A stretch of 40,615 bases of DNA from Methanobacteriota archaeon (GTDB lineage Archaea > Thermoplasmatota > Poseidoniia > Poseidoniales > Thalassarchaeaceae), in NCBI GenBank assembly GCA_002713585.1, contig PATD01000044.1, forward strand, positions 1-40,615. Direction: 5' to 3'. Under the pieces are notes generated by a model. The model saw nothing but the letters and a program-made list of their open reading frames with translations, did not search any database and was not told where the DNA came from. This document shows, piece after piece, positions 16,086-24,692 of this stretch (positions are counted from its first letter, which is position 1; the number at the start of each line of letters is the position of its first letter). A program made the position numbers and the translations under genes.

Positions 16086-16778
16086 CTAGATACGGCGGGC
16101 AGGGATTCCTCCCCACACCTCACCGGGTGGAATCTCTGTCCACTTAGGAAGAACTGCTCGAGAGGCGAGAACGGATCCGTCTCCAATCGTACATCCAGGA
16201 TTGATGAAAGAACCTGAACCAATAAGACAGTCCTTTCCAATCCGAACTGGGGATAGAACAAGTTCACCCTTTTCGACGATATGTCCATTGATTGCAGCCC
16301 CTCCACCAATCACCGTTCTATCTCCTATGTGGACCATGAAACAGTCATTGATGGAGGTCGAATTAAGTTGCGCACCCTTACCTACCTTGCAACCCATCAA
16401 TCGATAATAGAACGAACCAATGTAGGATGGAACTACCAGACCTAGTTGATTGATTGCCATTCTGTGCAGAGCACCAAGCATCCCCCATCGCACTGTTGTG
16501 AAGGATCTCAAAGGTACCCTCCCCTCAGGAAGCCGAGGTCTTAGAATAGCACCAATGAAACCTACCTCAAAGAGTAGAAGGCCAATCCATGAAATGTAAC
16601 TCAATCCTGCTCCGAGACCTAGAGCAATTGATCGAACGATAGGATCCCAATCCGCACTCTCCATCCAGAGGCATGTCATTGCATAAACAGGAGGAATGAG
16701 CGCTACACCCCACACAATACCTGCGAGAAGGAAGAAGATAGTCGTCAGCAAATGCTGAGCGACATCGAAAGTCCCCAA
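16086..16778 (-). CDS. Membrane-anchored left-handed beta-helix (hexapeptide) acyltransferase-like protein
   Basis: A 230-residue protein. The N-terminal half has two hydrophobic segments (about residues 8-33 and 48-78). The C-terminal half (about 115-228) consists of hexapeptide repeats such as VGKGAQLNST, IGDRTVIGGGAAINGH, IGKDCLIGSGSFINPG and IGDGSVLASRAVL, closing with EVWGGIPARRI, the usual end of LbH acetyltransferases. It probably modifies a cell-surface lipid or sugar on the cytoplasmic face, but the donor and acceptor are unknown. The start is TTG 16778, 2 bases after the stop of the MFS gene, with no ATG or GTG alternative in the frame nearby. It is co-transcribed with the transporter. 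Confidence 0.75.
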   Translation of the reverse strand: MGTFDVAQHLLTTIFFLLAGIVWGVALIPPVYAMTCLWMESADWDPIVRSIALGLGAGLSYISWIGLLLFEVGFIGAILRPRLPEGRVPLRSFTTVRWGMLGALHRMAINQLGLVVPSYIGSFYYRLMGCKVGKGAQLNSTSINDCFMVHIGDRTVIGGGAAINGHIVEKGELVLSPVRIGKDCLIGSGSFINPGCTIGDGSVLASRAVLPKWTEIPPGEVWGGIPARRI

Positions 16779-16782
16779 AAAA

Positions 16783-18630
16783 TCACTCTTCCTCTATGGA
16801 CCTGCCCTTATTTCTTGCGTCTTCAGCTTCAGCTTCAGCAATGCCTTTTTGGATATCTACACGTGTGAAAAGTGCAGTTCCAGCAAGGATGACTGCTACA
16901 ATTGTCAGGATCGCAACTCGGTCATCGGATACTGCCACGGTCATCGCATATACTAGGGGGCCGACAACGGCAGCCGCCTTTCCGATGAAACCAAAGAATC
17001 CAAAGAATTCCGTCGTCCTTGTCCTTGGAATTAGTAGAGAGAACAAACTTCGAGCCTGAGCACCCGCGGTACCCATAACCATGCCTACCATCATCCCTAG
17101 GAAGACGAACTGTAATGTGACCGTCATGCCCAGTGGACCCCATAGATTGTCCCGCATGAACATCGCCCAACCATCCAAGGGTCCATCCCCTAGATTGGCC
17201 GGATGATTATCTCCAACTGACTGTTTTCCATCCTCTGGACCACCAATGAATGAGAAGGAGAATCTGTGATCTGTGTTGTTCACCATTAGCATAGTCATCT
17301 GAGATGCATCCTCTTTTGTCAATGACGTTCGAGTATGATCTGTGTTTGATTCAGCACCGTCAATTGTTGTATCAGTAAGGTATGTGAAGTAAGTATCTCG
17401 GAATGATGCATCTCCTTCACCGTTTAGTGAAAACCAAGAGTTTGCAGTGCAGCAGGCCTCCTTATCGTATAACACAACAATCTCGTAGATGTCGTTATTA
17501 TCATCGAAATTGAACTGGAAATCGTGGACTTCGTGATTATCTTCCATCGGGAGAGGGGCGAAGCCAGTTGCAAGAACTGCAGCGACACAATAGACCATTA
17601 GAGCAGAAGTAAGGACTTTCTTAGTACCGAATCTCTCTGCGGCTCGACCTCCAATATATGACATTGGAATTGCAACAAGATTCACGGTTAGAAGGAGGAA
17701 CATCACCGCCGAAGGAGGTAAGCGTAGAACCGAATCACCGTATGCACTTGCCATTGCAGCGATAGTATTCACACCATCATAGAACAACAGATACGAAACC
17801 AAAAATATCGAAAGGACCGGGAACTTTCGAATCTCACGGAAGGTCGTCATGACCTGGTTTACTGCTACCTTGATTGCGTCACCAACACTATCGAACTCGG
17901 TTGGATTTGGGATTTCAGGCTCCGGAGTGTTACGGAATAGCGGCATTCCCCAACCAAACCACCAAAGTGCAGATGTAACGAATACAAAGGACATCTTCAT
18001 GTTGAGTGATACCGATTCTGGAAGTGGTCCAATCAAAACAAGAAGATGGACAATTAGGATGAGGCAACCCCCACCGAATCCGTATACATACCCAATCGAT
18101 GAAACTCGATCCATCGCTTCACGTGGAGCAAGATATGGCATGAAAGCGTAGTAAATCACATTCCCTCCCGCAAAACCGATATTTCCAATCACGATGAATA
18201 TCGCTAACCAAATATAGGCTGTATCGCCCATGAAAGGAGCTAACCCCATGAGAGCAGTGAAGACCACTCCCACGATTGTGTAAACCCACAGAATCTTCTT
18301 CTTGATAGGTACGCGATCTGCGATTACGCCTAGGATTGGACTACAAATTGCAATGAACAAACTGGAAGCCGTGAGAACGAGGGAATAGTAGGAAGCGCCT
18401 GTGATGTTTGCACCAAAGAACTCAGTTCCCCCACCCGTTGCAGTATTGAATAAACTCGCAGTCAGCATTGGTGCAACTACAGTCACTACGGTAAGGGCAA
18501 ACGCCTGATTCGCGAAATCATAGAGATACCACCCCTTGAGCGCCTTTTTCTCTTTAGGAGACATTTCATTGAGAATCGCAGAAACATCTACTCCTTCTAT
18601 CGATTCTGTTGACGAAACAACATCGGCCAT
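16783..18630 (-). CDS. UMF1/Atg22-type MFS transporter with a large extracytoplasmic insertion
   Basis: A 615-residue 12-helix transporter. The N-terminal KGWYLYDFANQAFALTV and the following GASYYSLVLTASSLFIAICSP...GVIADR are the hallmark of the UMF1 (Atg22-like) MFS family. Typical prokaryotic members are about 430-450 residues. The extra length is a hydrophilic insertion at about 361-495 (FNFDDNNDIYEIVVLYDKEA and on), rich in Asp, Asn and Thr with a CC pair, which sits between membrane segments and faces outside if topology is normal. The family is thought to export or import small molecules such as amino acids; the substrate is unknown. The C-terminus is an acidic/basic helix. The hexapeptide transferase follows by 4 bases. 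Confidence 0.85.
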   Translation of the reverse strand: MADVVSSTESIEGVDVSAILNEMSPKEKKALKGWYLYDFANQAFALTVVTVVAPMLTASLFNTATGGGTEFFGANITGASYYSLVLTASSLFIAICSPILGVIADRVPIKKKILWVYTIVGVVFTALMGLAPFMGDTAYIWLAIFIVIGNIGFAGGNVIYYAFMPYLAPREAMDRVSSIGYVYGFGGGCLILIVHLLVLIGPLPESVSLNMKMSFVFVTSALWWFGWGMPLFRNTPEPEIPNPTEFDSVGDAIKVAVNQVMTTFREIRKFPVLSIFLVSYLLFYDGVNTIAAMASAYGDSVLRLPPSAVMFLLLTVNLVAIPMSYIGGRAAERFGTKKVLTSALMVYCVAAVLATGFAPLPMEDNHEVHDFQFNFDDNNDIYEIVVLYDKEACCTANSWFSLNGEGDASFRDTYFTYLTDTTIDGAESNTDHTRTSLTKEDASQMTMLMVNNTDHRFSFSFIGGPEDGKQSVGDNHPANLGDGPLDGWAMFMRDNLWGPLGMTVTLQFVFLGMMVGMVMGTAGAQARSLFSLLIPRTRTTEFFGFFGFIGKAAAVVGPLVYAMTVAVSDDRVAILTIVAVILAGTALFTRVDIQKGIAEAEAEDARNKGRSIEEE

Positions 18631-18726
18631 ACTACTCGCAGAGAGCCATTAGCATATCAACATGCAACCGCATGGTGCCGGCTCATCTATGCAAATACCT
18701 ATCACTCAAACGCCTTCCGAGAAACG

Positions 18727-19875
18727 ATGACTGGGGGGCTTCTTGGTACGGGTGACCGAGCGGTTAAGATTCATCATCTAGTGAAAGCACCGGAGAATAC
18801 ACCGGAATCAATCCGAATCCGTGAATCTTGGGATGCTTCTAGGCCGGCTACTGTCTATACCACTCCTGAACGACTTCCTGATGGAACTCCATGCACAGCC
18901 GCTACCGTCATTCTCCGAACTAGAGGTTGTGAATGGTGGTGGAAAAGTGGTTGCACTTTCTGTGGATATTTCAATGATGTACGAGATGATGTGACAAGTG
19001 AGGATTTGCATGCCCAATGGGAAGAAGCAAAACGACGCACAAATGACTTTGAAGATTGTAAAATGGTCAAGGTTTACACTTCTGGCACATTCTTTGAAGA
19101 TCGAGAAAATCCAGCTGATTGGCAGGAAGCCGTTCTTCGAGAAACCTACGAAAGGGGATTGCACCTGATTATTGAAGCTCAAGCACATCTCTGCAAAGAG
19201 GAAAAAATTCGATGGGTGGCCGAAAGACATCCAGGATGTACTATCGCAATAGGTTTGGAGGCCTACGATGATAATGTCCTCCGATTCCACTGCAACAAAG
19301 GATTCAACACCAAACAATGGCACCGTGCTGTGGATAACTTGCGCAAATACGGACTAAGGGTGAAGACATATCTCCTGTTCAAACCACCATTTATGAGCGA
19401 AGGGGATGCGATTGCTCAGACCGGAAAATGGATTCGGGCTGTTGCCCCTTTATCCGATGAAATCTCAATCAATCCGATGAACATCCAGAAGAAGACGATC
19501 GTGGATCGTATTCATCGTGCACGACAGTATCGGCCCCCTTGGCTCTGGAGTCTCATTCAACTCATCGAGGATGTGCATGAAGACGTTCAACCAGTTTCAG
19601 CAGAAAAGGCGGGCATGGGTACACGTGTCATTGTCCATCCTACTGCTGCCGGAATGATTCGAGGGTCACACAACTGTGGATCTTGTGATAGGGAAGCAGC
19701 AGCAGCTATTGAACGGTACAGTGTCTCTGCCGATTTACGTGAATTCGAAGGGATTGATTGCGAATGTCGTGCTCATTGGCGTACTGAAATAAAACTTGAC
19801 CAATCCCTTCCCACTCCAATGGGTATCGGACGAGACCGGAGAGCTCCTGTTACCGACATCCTTCGTGCACCGTAA
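18727..19875 (+). CDS. raSEA: Archaeosine synthase radical SAM subunit RaSEA
   Basis: A radical SAM enzyme of the TIGR01210/Elp3-like group. In many archaea it works with ArcS (TgtA2) to turn the preQ0-lysine adduct at tRNA position 15 into archaeosine. The 4Fe-4S motif is RGCEWWWKSGCTFCGY with Cys68-x7-Cys76-x2-Cys79, the spacing used by this group. The TIM-barrel parts EAQAHL, AIGLEAYDD and TYLLFKPPF follow, and a C-terminal Cys cluster (CGSC, CEC at about 318-348) suggests an extra metal site. Length (382) is normal. It is divergent from the MFS gene across a 96-base gap. No tgtA or arcS gene is in the window. A related Elp3-like enzyme is the less likely alternative. Confidence 0.83.
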   Translation: MTGGLLGTGDRAVKIHHLVKAPENTPESIRIRESWDASRPATVYTTPERLPDGTPCTAATVILRTRGCEWWWKSGCTFCGYFNDVRDDVTSEDLHAQWEEAKRRTNDFEDCKMVKVYTSGTFFEDRENPADWQEAVLRETYERGLHLIIEAQAHLCKEEKIRWVAERHPGCTIAIGLEAYDDNVLRFHCNKGFNTKQWHRAVDNLRKYGLRVKTYLLFKPPFMSEGDAIAQTGKWIRAVAPLSDEISINPMNIQKKTIVDRIHRARQYRPPWLWSLIQLIEDVHEDVQPVSAEKAGMGTRVIVHPTAAGMIRGSHNCGSCDREAAAAIERYSVSADLREFEGIDCECRAHWRTEIKLDQSLPTPMGIGRDRRAPVTDILRAP

Positions 19876-19983
19876 ACAGCAATCTTCGTCCTATTTCAAA
19901 CATAGATATCGCCCAACGCTTAAGGGCGGCAGAATGGTGGCCAACAATGCCCAACTGTGGGTGATTCCCTGGGGACTTATTCA

Positions 19984-20262
19984 ATGGAAGACGACGGCGG
20001 ATATGGCCTGCTTGATTACATGCGCTCTGATGAGGAGCCTGAACTAGGAAGAACAGTAGTCGGTTTCGGAGCGATGGCTCTACTTCTTTTTCTGGTTCTC
20101 TACGAAGTACTATTCCCTGGACACGGTCTCCCAGTAATCAGTGATATTGTTCCCCTTGTGACAGGTGTGATGGACAGTGGCATCTGGTTTTTCATCCTTG
20201 GAATCATGCTAGGTTTCTTCTCTCTCTTGGCGAACATTTTGTTCAAGGCGGTACAGGACTGA
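19984..20262 (+). CDS. Small two-helix membrane protein
   Basis: A 92-residue protein with an acidic N-terminus (MEDDGGYGLLDYMRSDEEPE) and two hydrophobic helices (about residues 28-47 and 62-88). I do not recognise a family. The frame is open upstream to ATG 19957, but ATG 19984 gives the more usual short charged start. Its stop is 9 bases before the next gene, which has a GAGGTGAT ribosome binding site within that gap, so the two are co-transcribed. The pairing suggests it is a small accessory subunit of the larger membrane protein (inference). Confidence 0.65.
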   Translation: MEDDGGYGLLDYMRSDEEPELGRTVVGFGAMALLLFLVLYEVLFPGHGLPVISDIVPLVTGVMDSGIWFFILGIMLGFFSLLANILFKAVQD

Positions 20263-20271
20263 GGTGATATA

Positions 20272-22005
20272 ATGGATACAATCATTCAGATGATGCTAAT
20301 CTTCTGGGGATTACTAATCCTCTTCGCATGGCTCCTACGCAACGGCATGGGATTCGTTGGCGATGCACTGGCAGGTATGACCGGTTTCATGCTTGGGAAG
20401 GCACTCGGCCCGGGTGCGACCTTACTCGAAGGACGATCAGGAAGTGCCTCCTCAAGTTGGATTCATCATGGACTCATCTGGCTCTTTGTCGGAGCTAGCA
20501 TTACATTCGTCGATCTCTGGCTTGGCCATTCTCCTAATGACCTCTACAGCCTCCAGTCATGGAGTTGGAATATTAGTGGAGACTCTGCTTTCGTTCCATC
20601 TGTATTCGCTACTTTTGCAGGTGGCATACACATGATCCTCATCGGTGCAGCACTCCACATTATCCCACGGATGGCAAATCATTCTCTCGCATCCGAAGGC
20701 AATGCTGGGCTAATGGCACTCGTAACCTCTCTAGGTGTATTCACCGCAATCATCGGCACACAGTTCGGTAACGATATCGGGAACCTCATTGCTTTCGGCG
20801 GAAATACACTCGTTGCATTCGCCGCACTAGCCATCATCGCGAATGTCCTACTCACCGTTAGAGAGCAAGAAGGGCGCATTGAAATTCCACAATGGTTCTT
20901 CCTTTTCGGCATGATTGGTTACTTTGCTGCACAGATTGGATTCATTGTGAGCGGACCAGGTAATGCATCAACCACTCTTTGGATGATGCTTTTCCTCCAA
21001 AATGGCATTTACTTCGGTGGTGCAGCCTTCGGACTAGTGTACTACGCAGTTCCTGCAAGTACTGGACAACCTCTACCAAGTCGTTCTTTAATCGGCTTGA
21101 CTCTGATTGGTACTATCCTTACAGTATCACCAAGCGGTTATGATCCAGCAATGCTTGGATTCGCTGAGATTGCCCTTGGTCCACTGGAGCACGGTGTAAC
21201 AGAGGGGCTAAGCCTCGCCGCATGTGGGACAGAAACATCCTGCACGGGGACTCTTGTCCTATCTGTCTTAATGGCGCTGGCAGTTCCAGTAGCTTTCATG
21301 TTTGCAGGGAACGTACTCGCCGCAATCCGCCGCAGTGGTGCCCTGTTTGAAGACACTGCTCTGACAATGATTGCATTCGGGGCACTCATGACGCCTATCT
21401 TTGCTGTTGCTTCGCTATTCACAACGTTGGACTCGATTTCAGGTTCTGGTGAGCTTGCAACTGCGATCTCCAGTGTCCGTCTAGGCTCGCAGTGGGGTGC
21501 TTACATCCCGCTCGTTCTAGGTGGTGTCCTTGCCATCTTACCTGACATTACGGGCCGTGAACTCGATAGCCAATCAGAAGGGCGACGAGCGACTTACTTC
21601 CTAGCTGTAGGTGCAATTGGCGCTTTTGTATTCTCCTTGGCAGCCGACTTCGCAAACATTTCCTTTGCCGAAGCGATGATTATCGCTGATTCTGAGATTG
21701 AAGGAGCTGTTAGCAGCACGGCAAGTGAGCTAATGCCAATCGCCTCGGTCCTATTCTATGGCGCTGTTATCGGTGTTTTGTTCATCACTCAGAATGTAAT
21801 CCGAAGTGGTAGTACGGGAGCACCCGCAGGCACATTCGAAGCTGAATTCGATATCCTCGGACCCCAGAACTATGTCCTAGCTGGCCCCACTACCGTACGT
21901 GACCTTCTGACCGCTGGTGTAACACTCGACACAATGATCTCTCCAGAGGATAGTGACGATGATGGTGATCACGTAGGCCCAACACACCTCTCCGAAGAGG
22001 AGTGA
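20272..22005 (+). CDS. Polytopic membrane protein resembling heme-copper oxidase subunit I (CcoN/NorB-like) without metal ligands
   Basis: 577 residues, about 12-14 hydrophobic helices and an acidic C-terminal tail (EDSDDDGD). Aligned by eye with cbb3 oxidase subunit CcoN, several segments match in order: the GGIHMILIGAALHIIPRM helix (H120 at the place of the low-spin heme ligand of helix II), PQWFFLFGMIGYFAAQI, the NGIYFGGAAFGLVYYAVP region, which in CcoN is GHNAV...MYYFVP, PIFAVASLFTTLDS, and GSQWGAYIPLVLGGVLAILP, which in CcoN is GHVHAG....Y...P. The CuB and heme His residues of these segments are absent (QNG, SPSG, SQWG). If homologous it cannot be an ordinary oxidase. Alternative: an unrelated membrane protein. 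Start ATG 20272 with GAGGTGAT upstream. Confidence 0.5.
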   Translation: MDTIIQMMLIFWGLLILFAWLLRNGMGFVGDALAGMTGFMLGKALGPGATLLEGRSGSASSSWIHHGLIWLFVGASITFVDLWLGHSPNDLYSLQSWSWNISGDSAFVPSVFATFAGGIHMILIGAALHIIPRMANHSLASEGNAGLMALVTSLGVFTAIIGTQFGNDIGNLIAFGGNTLVAFAALAIIANVLLTVREQEGRIEIPQWFFLFGMIGYFAAQIGFIVSGPGNASTTLWMMLFLQNGIYFGGAAFGLVYYAVPASTGQPLPSRSLIGLTLIGTILTVSPSGYDPAMLGFAEIALGPLEHGVTEGLSLAACGTETSCTGTLVLSVLMALAVPVAFMFAGNVLAAIRRSGALFEDTALTMIAFGALMTPIFAVASLFTTLDSISGSGELATAISSVRLGSQWGAYIPLVLGGVLAILPDITGRELDSQSEGRRATYFLAVGAIGAFVFSLAADFANISFAEAMIIADSEIEGAVSSTASELMPIASVLFYGAVIGVLFITQNVIRSGSTGAPAGTFEAEFDILGPQNYVLAGPTTVRDLLTAGVTLDTMISPEDSDDDGDHVGPTHLSEEE

Positions 22006-22014
22006 ACGGAACCC

Positions 22015-23289
22015 ATGAAGATCGGTTTGGTCGGTAAACCAAATGTCGGGAAGTCGACCACGTTCGCAGCATTAACCGAGACTTCGGTTGAAATTGCAAA
22101 CTATCCCTTCACTACGATTGAAGCAAATGTCGGTGTTGCATGGCTACCACTGAGAGATGATTGTGCCTGCAAGGAGCTTGTCAACAAAGCCGAGGATGCT
22201 GGTCGCCCCCTCGAATCAGATGTATCACGAGAAGGAAGTGTCTGCACGCCTCGTTCAGGTTCATGCATTGGACATCGCCGCATTGTTCCCGTAACTCTTG
22301 TCGATGTAGCAGGCCTTGTTCCAGGAGCACATAGTGGACGTGGGAGAGGCAATCAATTCCTATCGGATCTCGCTAATTGTGACGCACTAATCCAGGTAGT
22401 GGATGCTTCAGGCACTACTGACCTCGAAGGAAATCCCTCCGGAGAAGGAGCCTGTGATCCACTTGAGGAACATGAATTCCTCATCGGTGAACTAGATGCA
22501 TGGATTGCCAACATTCTGACTACATCTTGGTCGAGAGGAGCGAGGAGAGCTCAAGCTGAAGGGCAAAACGCGCTAATCCGATATGTACATGATCAGTTGA
22601 GCGGGCTAGGAGCTACCGAGTCCATTGTGGTCCATACTCTAAACACCTTCACTTCGGATCATCCTAATCTCCCAGTCCCGTGGTCTTGGCCAGAAGATAC
22701 TGTGCGCAATCTTGCTTCGAAATTTCGAGAGGCCCTATTTCCGGTCCATATCGCTGCCAACAAGGCGGACCTCGCCGAACCCAAAACCTGGTTAGCACTC
22801 AAGGAAACTGTCGAGATTATGGGAGGTCTCATTCAAGCTACCTCGGCAGAAACGGAACTAGCACTTCGCCGAGCATCAAAGGCTGGTGCGATAGATTACA
22901 GACCAGGAGACAACTGTTTCTCAATCCGTGAAGACGCTGAAATCAATGATGCTCAGCGTAAGGGGATCGACGCTCTACAGAAGCGGATTGAGGTTCTCGG
23001 AGGAACTGGAGTTGTTGCCTTACTATCTGCCGTTGTCTTCAATCGGCTAGATCGTATCGTAGCGTATCCTGTACAAGACGAATCGAAGTGGCTTGATGGT
23101 GAAGGGCGCATACTTCCTGATGCTCTACTCGTAAAACGGGGTGCAACAGCAAAGCACCTTGCCTACGCAGTCCACACCGATCTCGGTGATGGTTTCATCC
23201 GCGCCACTGATGCGCGTACCGGTCGAGTCATTGGAGCTGATCACGAACTATCAGACAATGACGTAGTGAAAATTCACGCGAAGACGTAA
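22015..23289 (+). CDS. YchF/OBG-type GTPase, Ygr210 group, with TGS domain
   Basis: A 424-residue GTP/ATP-binding protein of the OBG superfamily, archaeal-eukaryotic Ygr210 branch. Visible parts are the P-loop GKPNVGKST (7-15), the switch region with YPFTTIEANVG, DVAGLVPGAHSGRGRGNQFL (G3 and following glycine-rich segment), NKAD (G4), and the C-terminal TGS-like domain with LLVKRGATAKHLAYAVHTDLGDGFIRA. Residues about 53-85 form a Cys-containing insertion (CAC, CTP, SCI) typical of this branch. Members bind ribosomes or tRNA; the exact role in archaea is not established. It follows the oxidase-like gene by 9 bases and abuts tail to tail the next gene with no spacer. Confidence 0.9.
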   Translation: MKIGLVGKPNVGKSTTFAALTETSVEIANYPFTTIEANVGVAWLPLRDDCACKELVNKAEDAGRPLESDVSREGSVCTPRSGSCIGHRRIVPVTLVDVAGLVPGAHSGRGRGNQFLSDLANCDALIQVVDASGTTDLEGNPSGEGACDPLEEHEFLIGELDAWIANILTTSWSRGARRAQAEGQNALIRYVHDQLSGLGATESIVVHTLNTFTSDHPNLPVPWSWPEDTVRNLASKFREALFPVHIAANKADLAEPKTWLALKETVEIMGGLIQATSAETELALRRASKAGAIDYRPGDNCFSIREDAEINDAQRKGIDALQKRIEVLGGTGVVALLSAVVFNRLDRIVAYPVQDESKWLDGEGRILPDALLVKRGATAKHLAYAVHTDLGDGFIRATDARTGRVIGADHELSDNDVVKIHAKT

Positions 23290-23982
23290 TCACTCAGTGG
23301 TTGGATCATCAATGTTCAGAACGGGTTCCATTGCTACTTCGAAGACAACCGCTGTCCATGTGACGTCATAATCCTGACCGTCATCTCCATTCGCTATACT
23401 TGCTGGGAAAGGGGCTTCGACAACATCAGCAGTGATACCAACAAGCCATTCCCCACGAGCACTCGAATTATCGGACCAACGTGCAGAAATTTCAGACATC
23501 TTTGCTTCATCCTCGTAGGTTACTCCATCGTAGCCTTCGACAATTACCCAAGTCATGGAGAAGGCGTTTCCACCCCCACAATCTCCAGAGCCTGATTGAT
23601 CCTGAAGTTCGCCAGATACACCTACCAAATCCGATTCCCCAGAACCACCATCATTGAATCCGACATCGTCATTATCGTTGCAACTGACTTCAATAGTTAC
23701 TGACGCTACATTTCGGCTCTCACCAATCATTTCCTCAGTGAGAAGGAATAACGAATCGAAAGCCTCGCCATCACTAAGTTCACCAGTATTCTCTGTTTGA
23801 GTGAAGGACTCTTCCGTGAATGAGATCGACCAAGTACCGGATGCATCACTAACACCCGCATCATCGAGACCAACAAGACTCGGGACGAGAGCGAAGTAGA
23901 TGGGGAAGATTAGCATGAACAGAACTGAACCACCGAACATCGCCTGATTGCGACGATCCTGGAAGAATTCCTGCATGTCCAC
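23290..23982 (-). CDS. Membrane-anchored extracytoplasmic protein of unknown function
   Basis: A 230-residue protein with an N-terminal cytoplasmic stretch (MDMQEFFQDRRNQAMFGG), one hydrophobic helix (about 19-37) and an acidic outer domain rich in Asp, Ser, Gly and Thr (for example SCNDNDD, DLVGVSGELQDQSGSGDCGGG). Two Cys in the outer domain could form a disulfide. Strand-like segments (TWSISFTEESF, FSMTWVIVEGYD, YDVTWTAVVFEV) suggest a beta-sandwich. I recognise no family. It is read from 43 bases after the stop of the upstream gene at 24026 and may be in the same transcript. Low pI and outer Asp richness fit a seawater surface protein. Confidence 0.65.
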   Translation of the reverse strand: MDMQEFFQDRRNQAMFGGSVLFMLIFPIYFALVPSLVGLDDAGVSDASGTWSISFTEESFTQTENTGELSDGEAFDSLFLLTEEMIGESRNVASVTIEVSCNDNDDVGFNDGGSGESDLVGVSGELQDQSGSGDCGGGNAFSMTWVIVEGYDGVTYEDEAKMSEISARWSDNSSARGEWLVGITADVVEAPFPASIANGDDGQDYDVTWTAVVFEVAMEPVLNIDDPTTE

Positions 23983-24025
23983 GAATCACAACGATGGATT
24001 CCTGTTCTTCAATGTCCCGCCGAAG

Positions 24026-24559
24026 TTACTCTGACTCATCAAGAGACAGAGGGGGCCAATCAACCTCGATTTCATCCACCCGTTTCACCTTAGGATCCAA
24101 TCCCCACGCCTTTAACCGGCGACGTGAACGACCATACTCCGGTAAAAAATACCCAATACGACTGCGTTCACCGAATGTCCATCGATTCGGCATCCTAGGT
24201 AGTTCACGCGCCCATGCGCGAATGAAAGACGGCCACATCTCGTGATCTATAACATCGGGCAAAACCCATTCAGTCGTAGTGATTTCTCCTGCTGAACCAG
24301 GTGTATGAGACCAAGCCTGCATAGCAGCACCTTCCAGAGGACCGTCATCAATTAGAATACCAAAAGTGCGAGCTGATTGCTGAAGTGGGATGATAATCGC
24401 CATTCGGTGTACTGGTCGTTTACCTTCGTGCCGAACTACACGCCAACCCGCAGCTTCAGCAGCTAAGCGGAAGGCTCGAACGGTATCGACGGGGCCGACA
24501 CAAACCGGAATCTCATGCACAGTGGCGTGTTCCACAGATTGGAGAAGAGGTGTTGCCAC
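24026..24559 (-). CDS. Hypothetical soluble protein, 177 aa
   Basis: A protein with no signal peptide or membrane segment that I do not recognise. It has an N-terminal alpha/beta portion (VHEIPVCVGPVDTVRAFRLA), a Trp-rich middle (TTTEWVLPDVIDHEMWPSFI) and a basic patch RSRRRLKAW near the C-terminus. Start is GTG 24559; an in-frame stop lies 6 codons upstream and no ATG is available, so the start is well fixed. It is downstream of the L12 gene with 133 bases in between, which hold several hairpins. Confidence 0.6.
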   Translation of the reverse strand: MATPLLQSVEHATVHEIPVCVGPVDTVRAFRLAAEAAGWRVVRHEGKRPVHRMAIIIPLQQSARTFGILIDDGPLEGAAMQAWSHTPGSAGEITTTEWVLPDVIDHEMWPSFIRAWARELPRMPNRWTFGERSRIGYFLPEYGRSRRRLKAWGLDPKVKRVDEIEVDWPPLSLDESE

Positions 24560-24585
24560 ATCACACTTCGGGAATCATGCCCGAA

Positions 24586-24669
24586 CGCAGAGGGGGTGAT
24601 CTGCTCTGCGGCGTCCGTCCGGATAGCCGAACGGCCGGGTTATTCTCGAACCAACCCGTCTTAGACGGG
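24586..24669 (-). other. Cluster of inverted repeats between L12 and the downstream gene (possible structured RNA)
   Basis: Four stems can be drawn. A: CGCAGAG 24586-24592 with CTCTGCG 24604-24610. B: CCGTCCGG 24615-24622 with CCGAACGG 24627-24634; it is fully paired only as RNA from the minus strand, because one pair is then a G-U wobble. C: CGGGTT 24636-24641 with AACCCG 24653-24658. D: CCCGTC 24655-24660 with GACGGG 24664-24669. C and D share CCCG and cannot form together. The stretch is more GC-rich than its flanks and holds no gene. It could be a terminator/attenuator behind the ribosomal operon, or a small RNA. Confidence 0.5.
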
Positions 24670-24692
24670 GATCTAGGATGTCTACAGCGAGA

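Noticed and set aside
24560-24692. tRNA gene suspected from GGTTCGAG on the minus strand and strong stems
   Set aside because: The would-be T arm has a G-A clash at the closing pair and no D arm, anticodon arm or acceptor stem can be placed around it.
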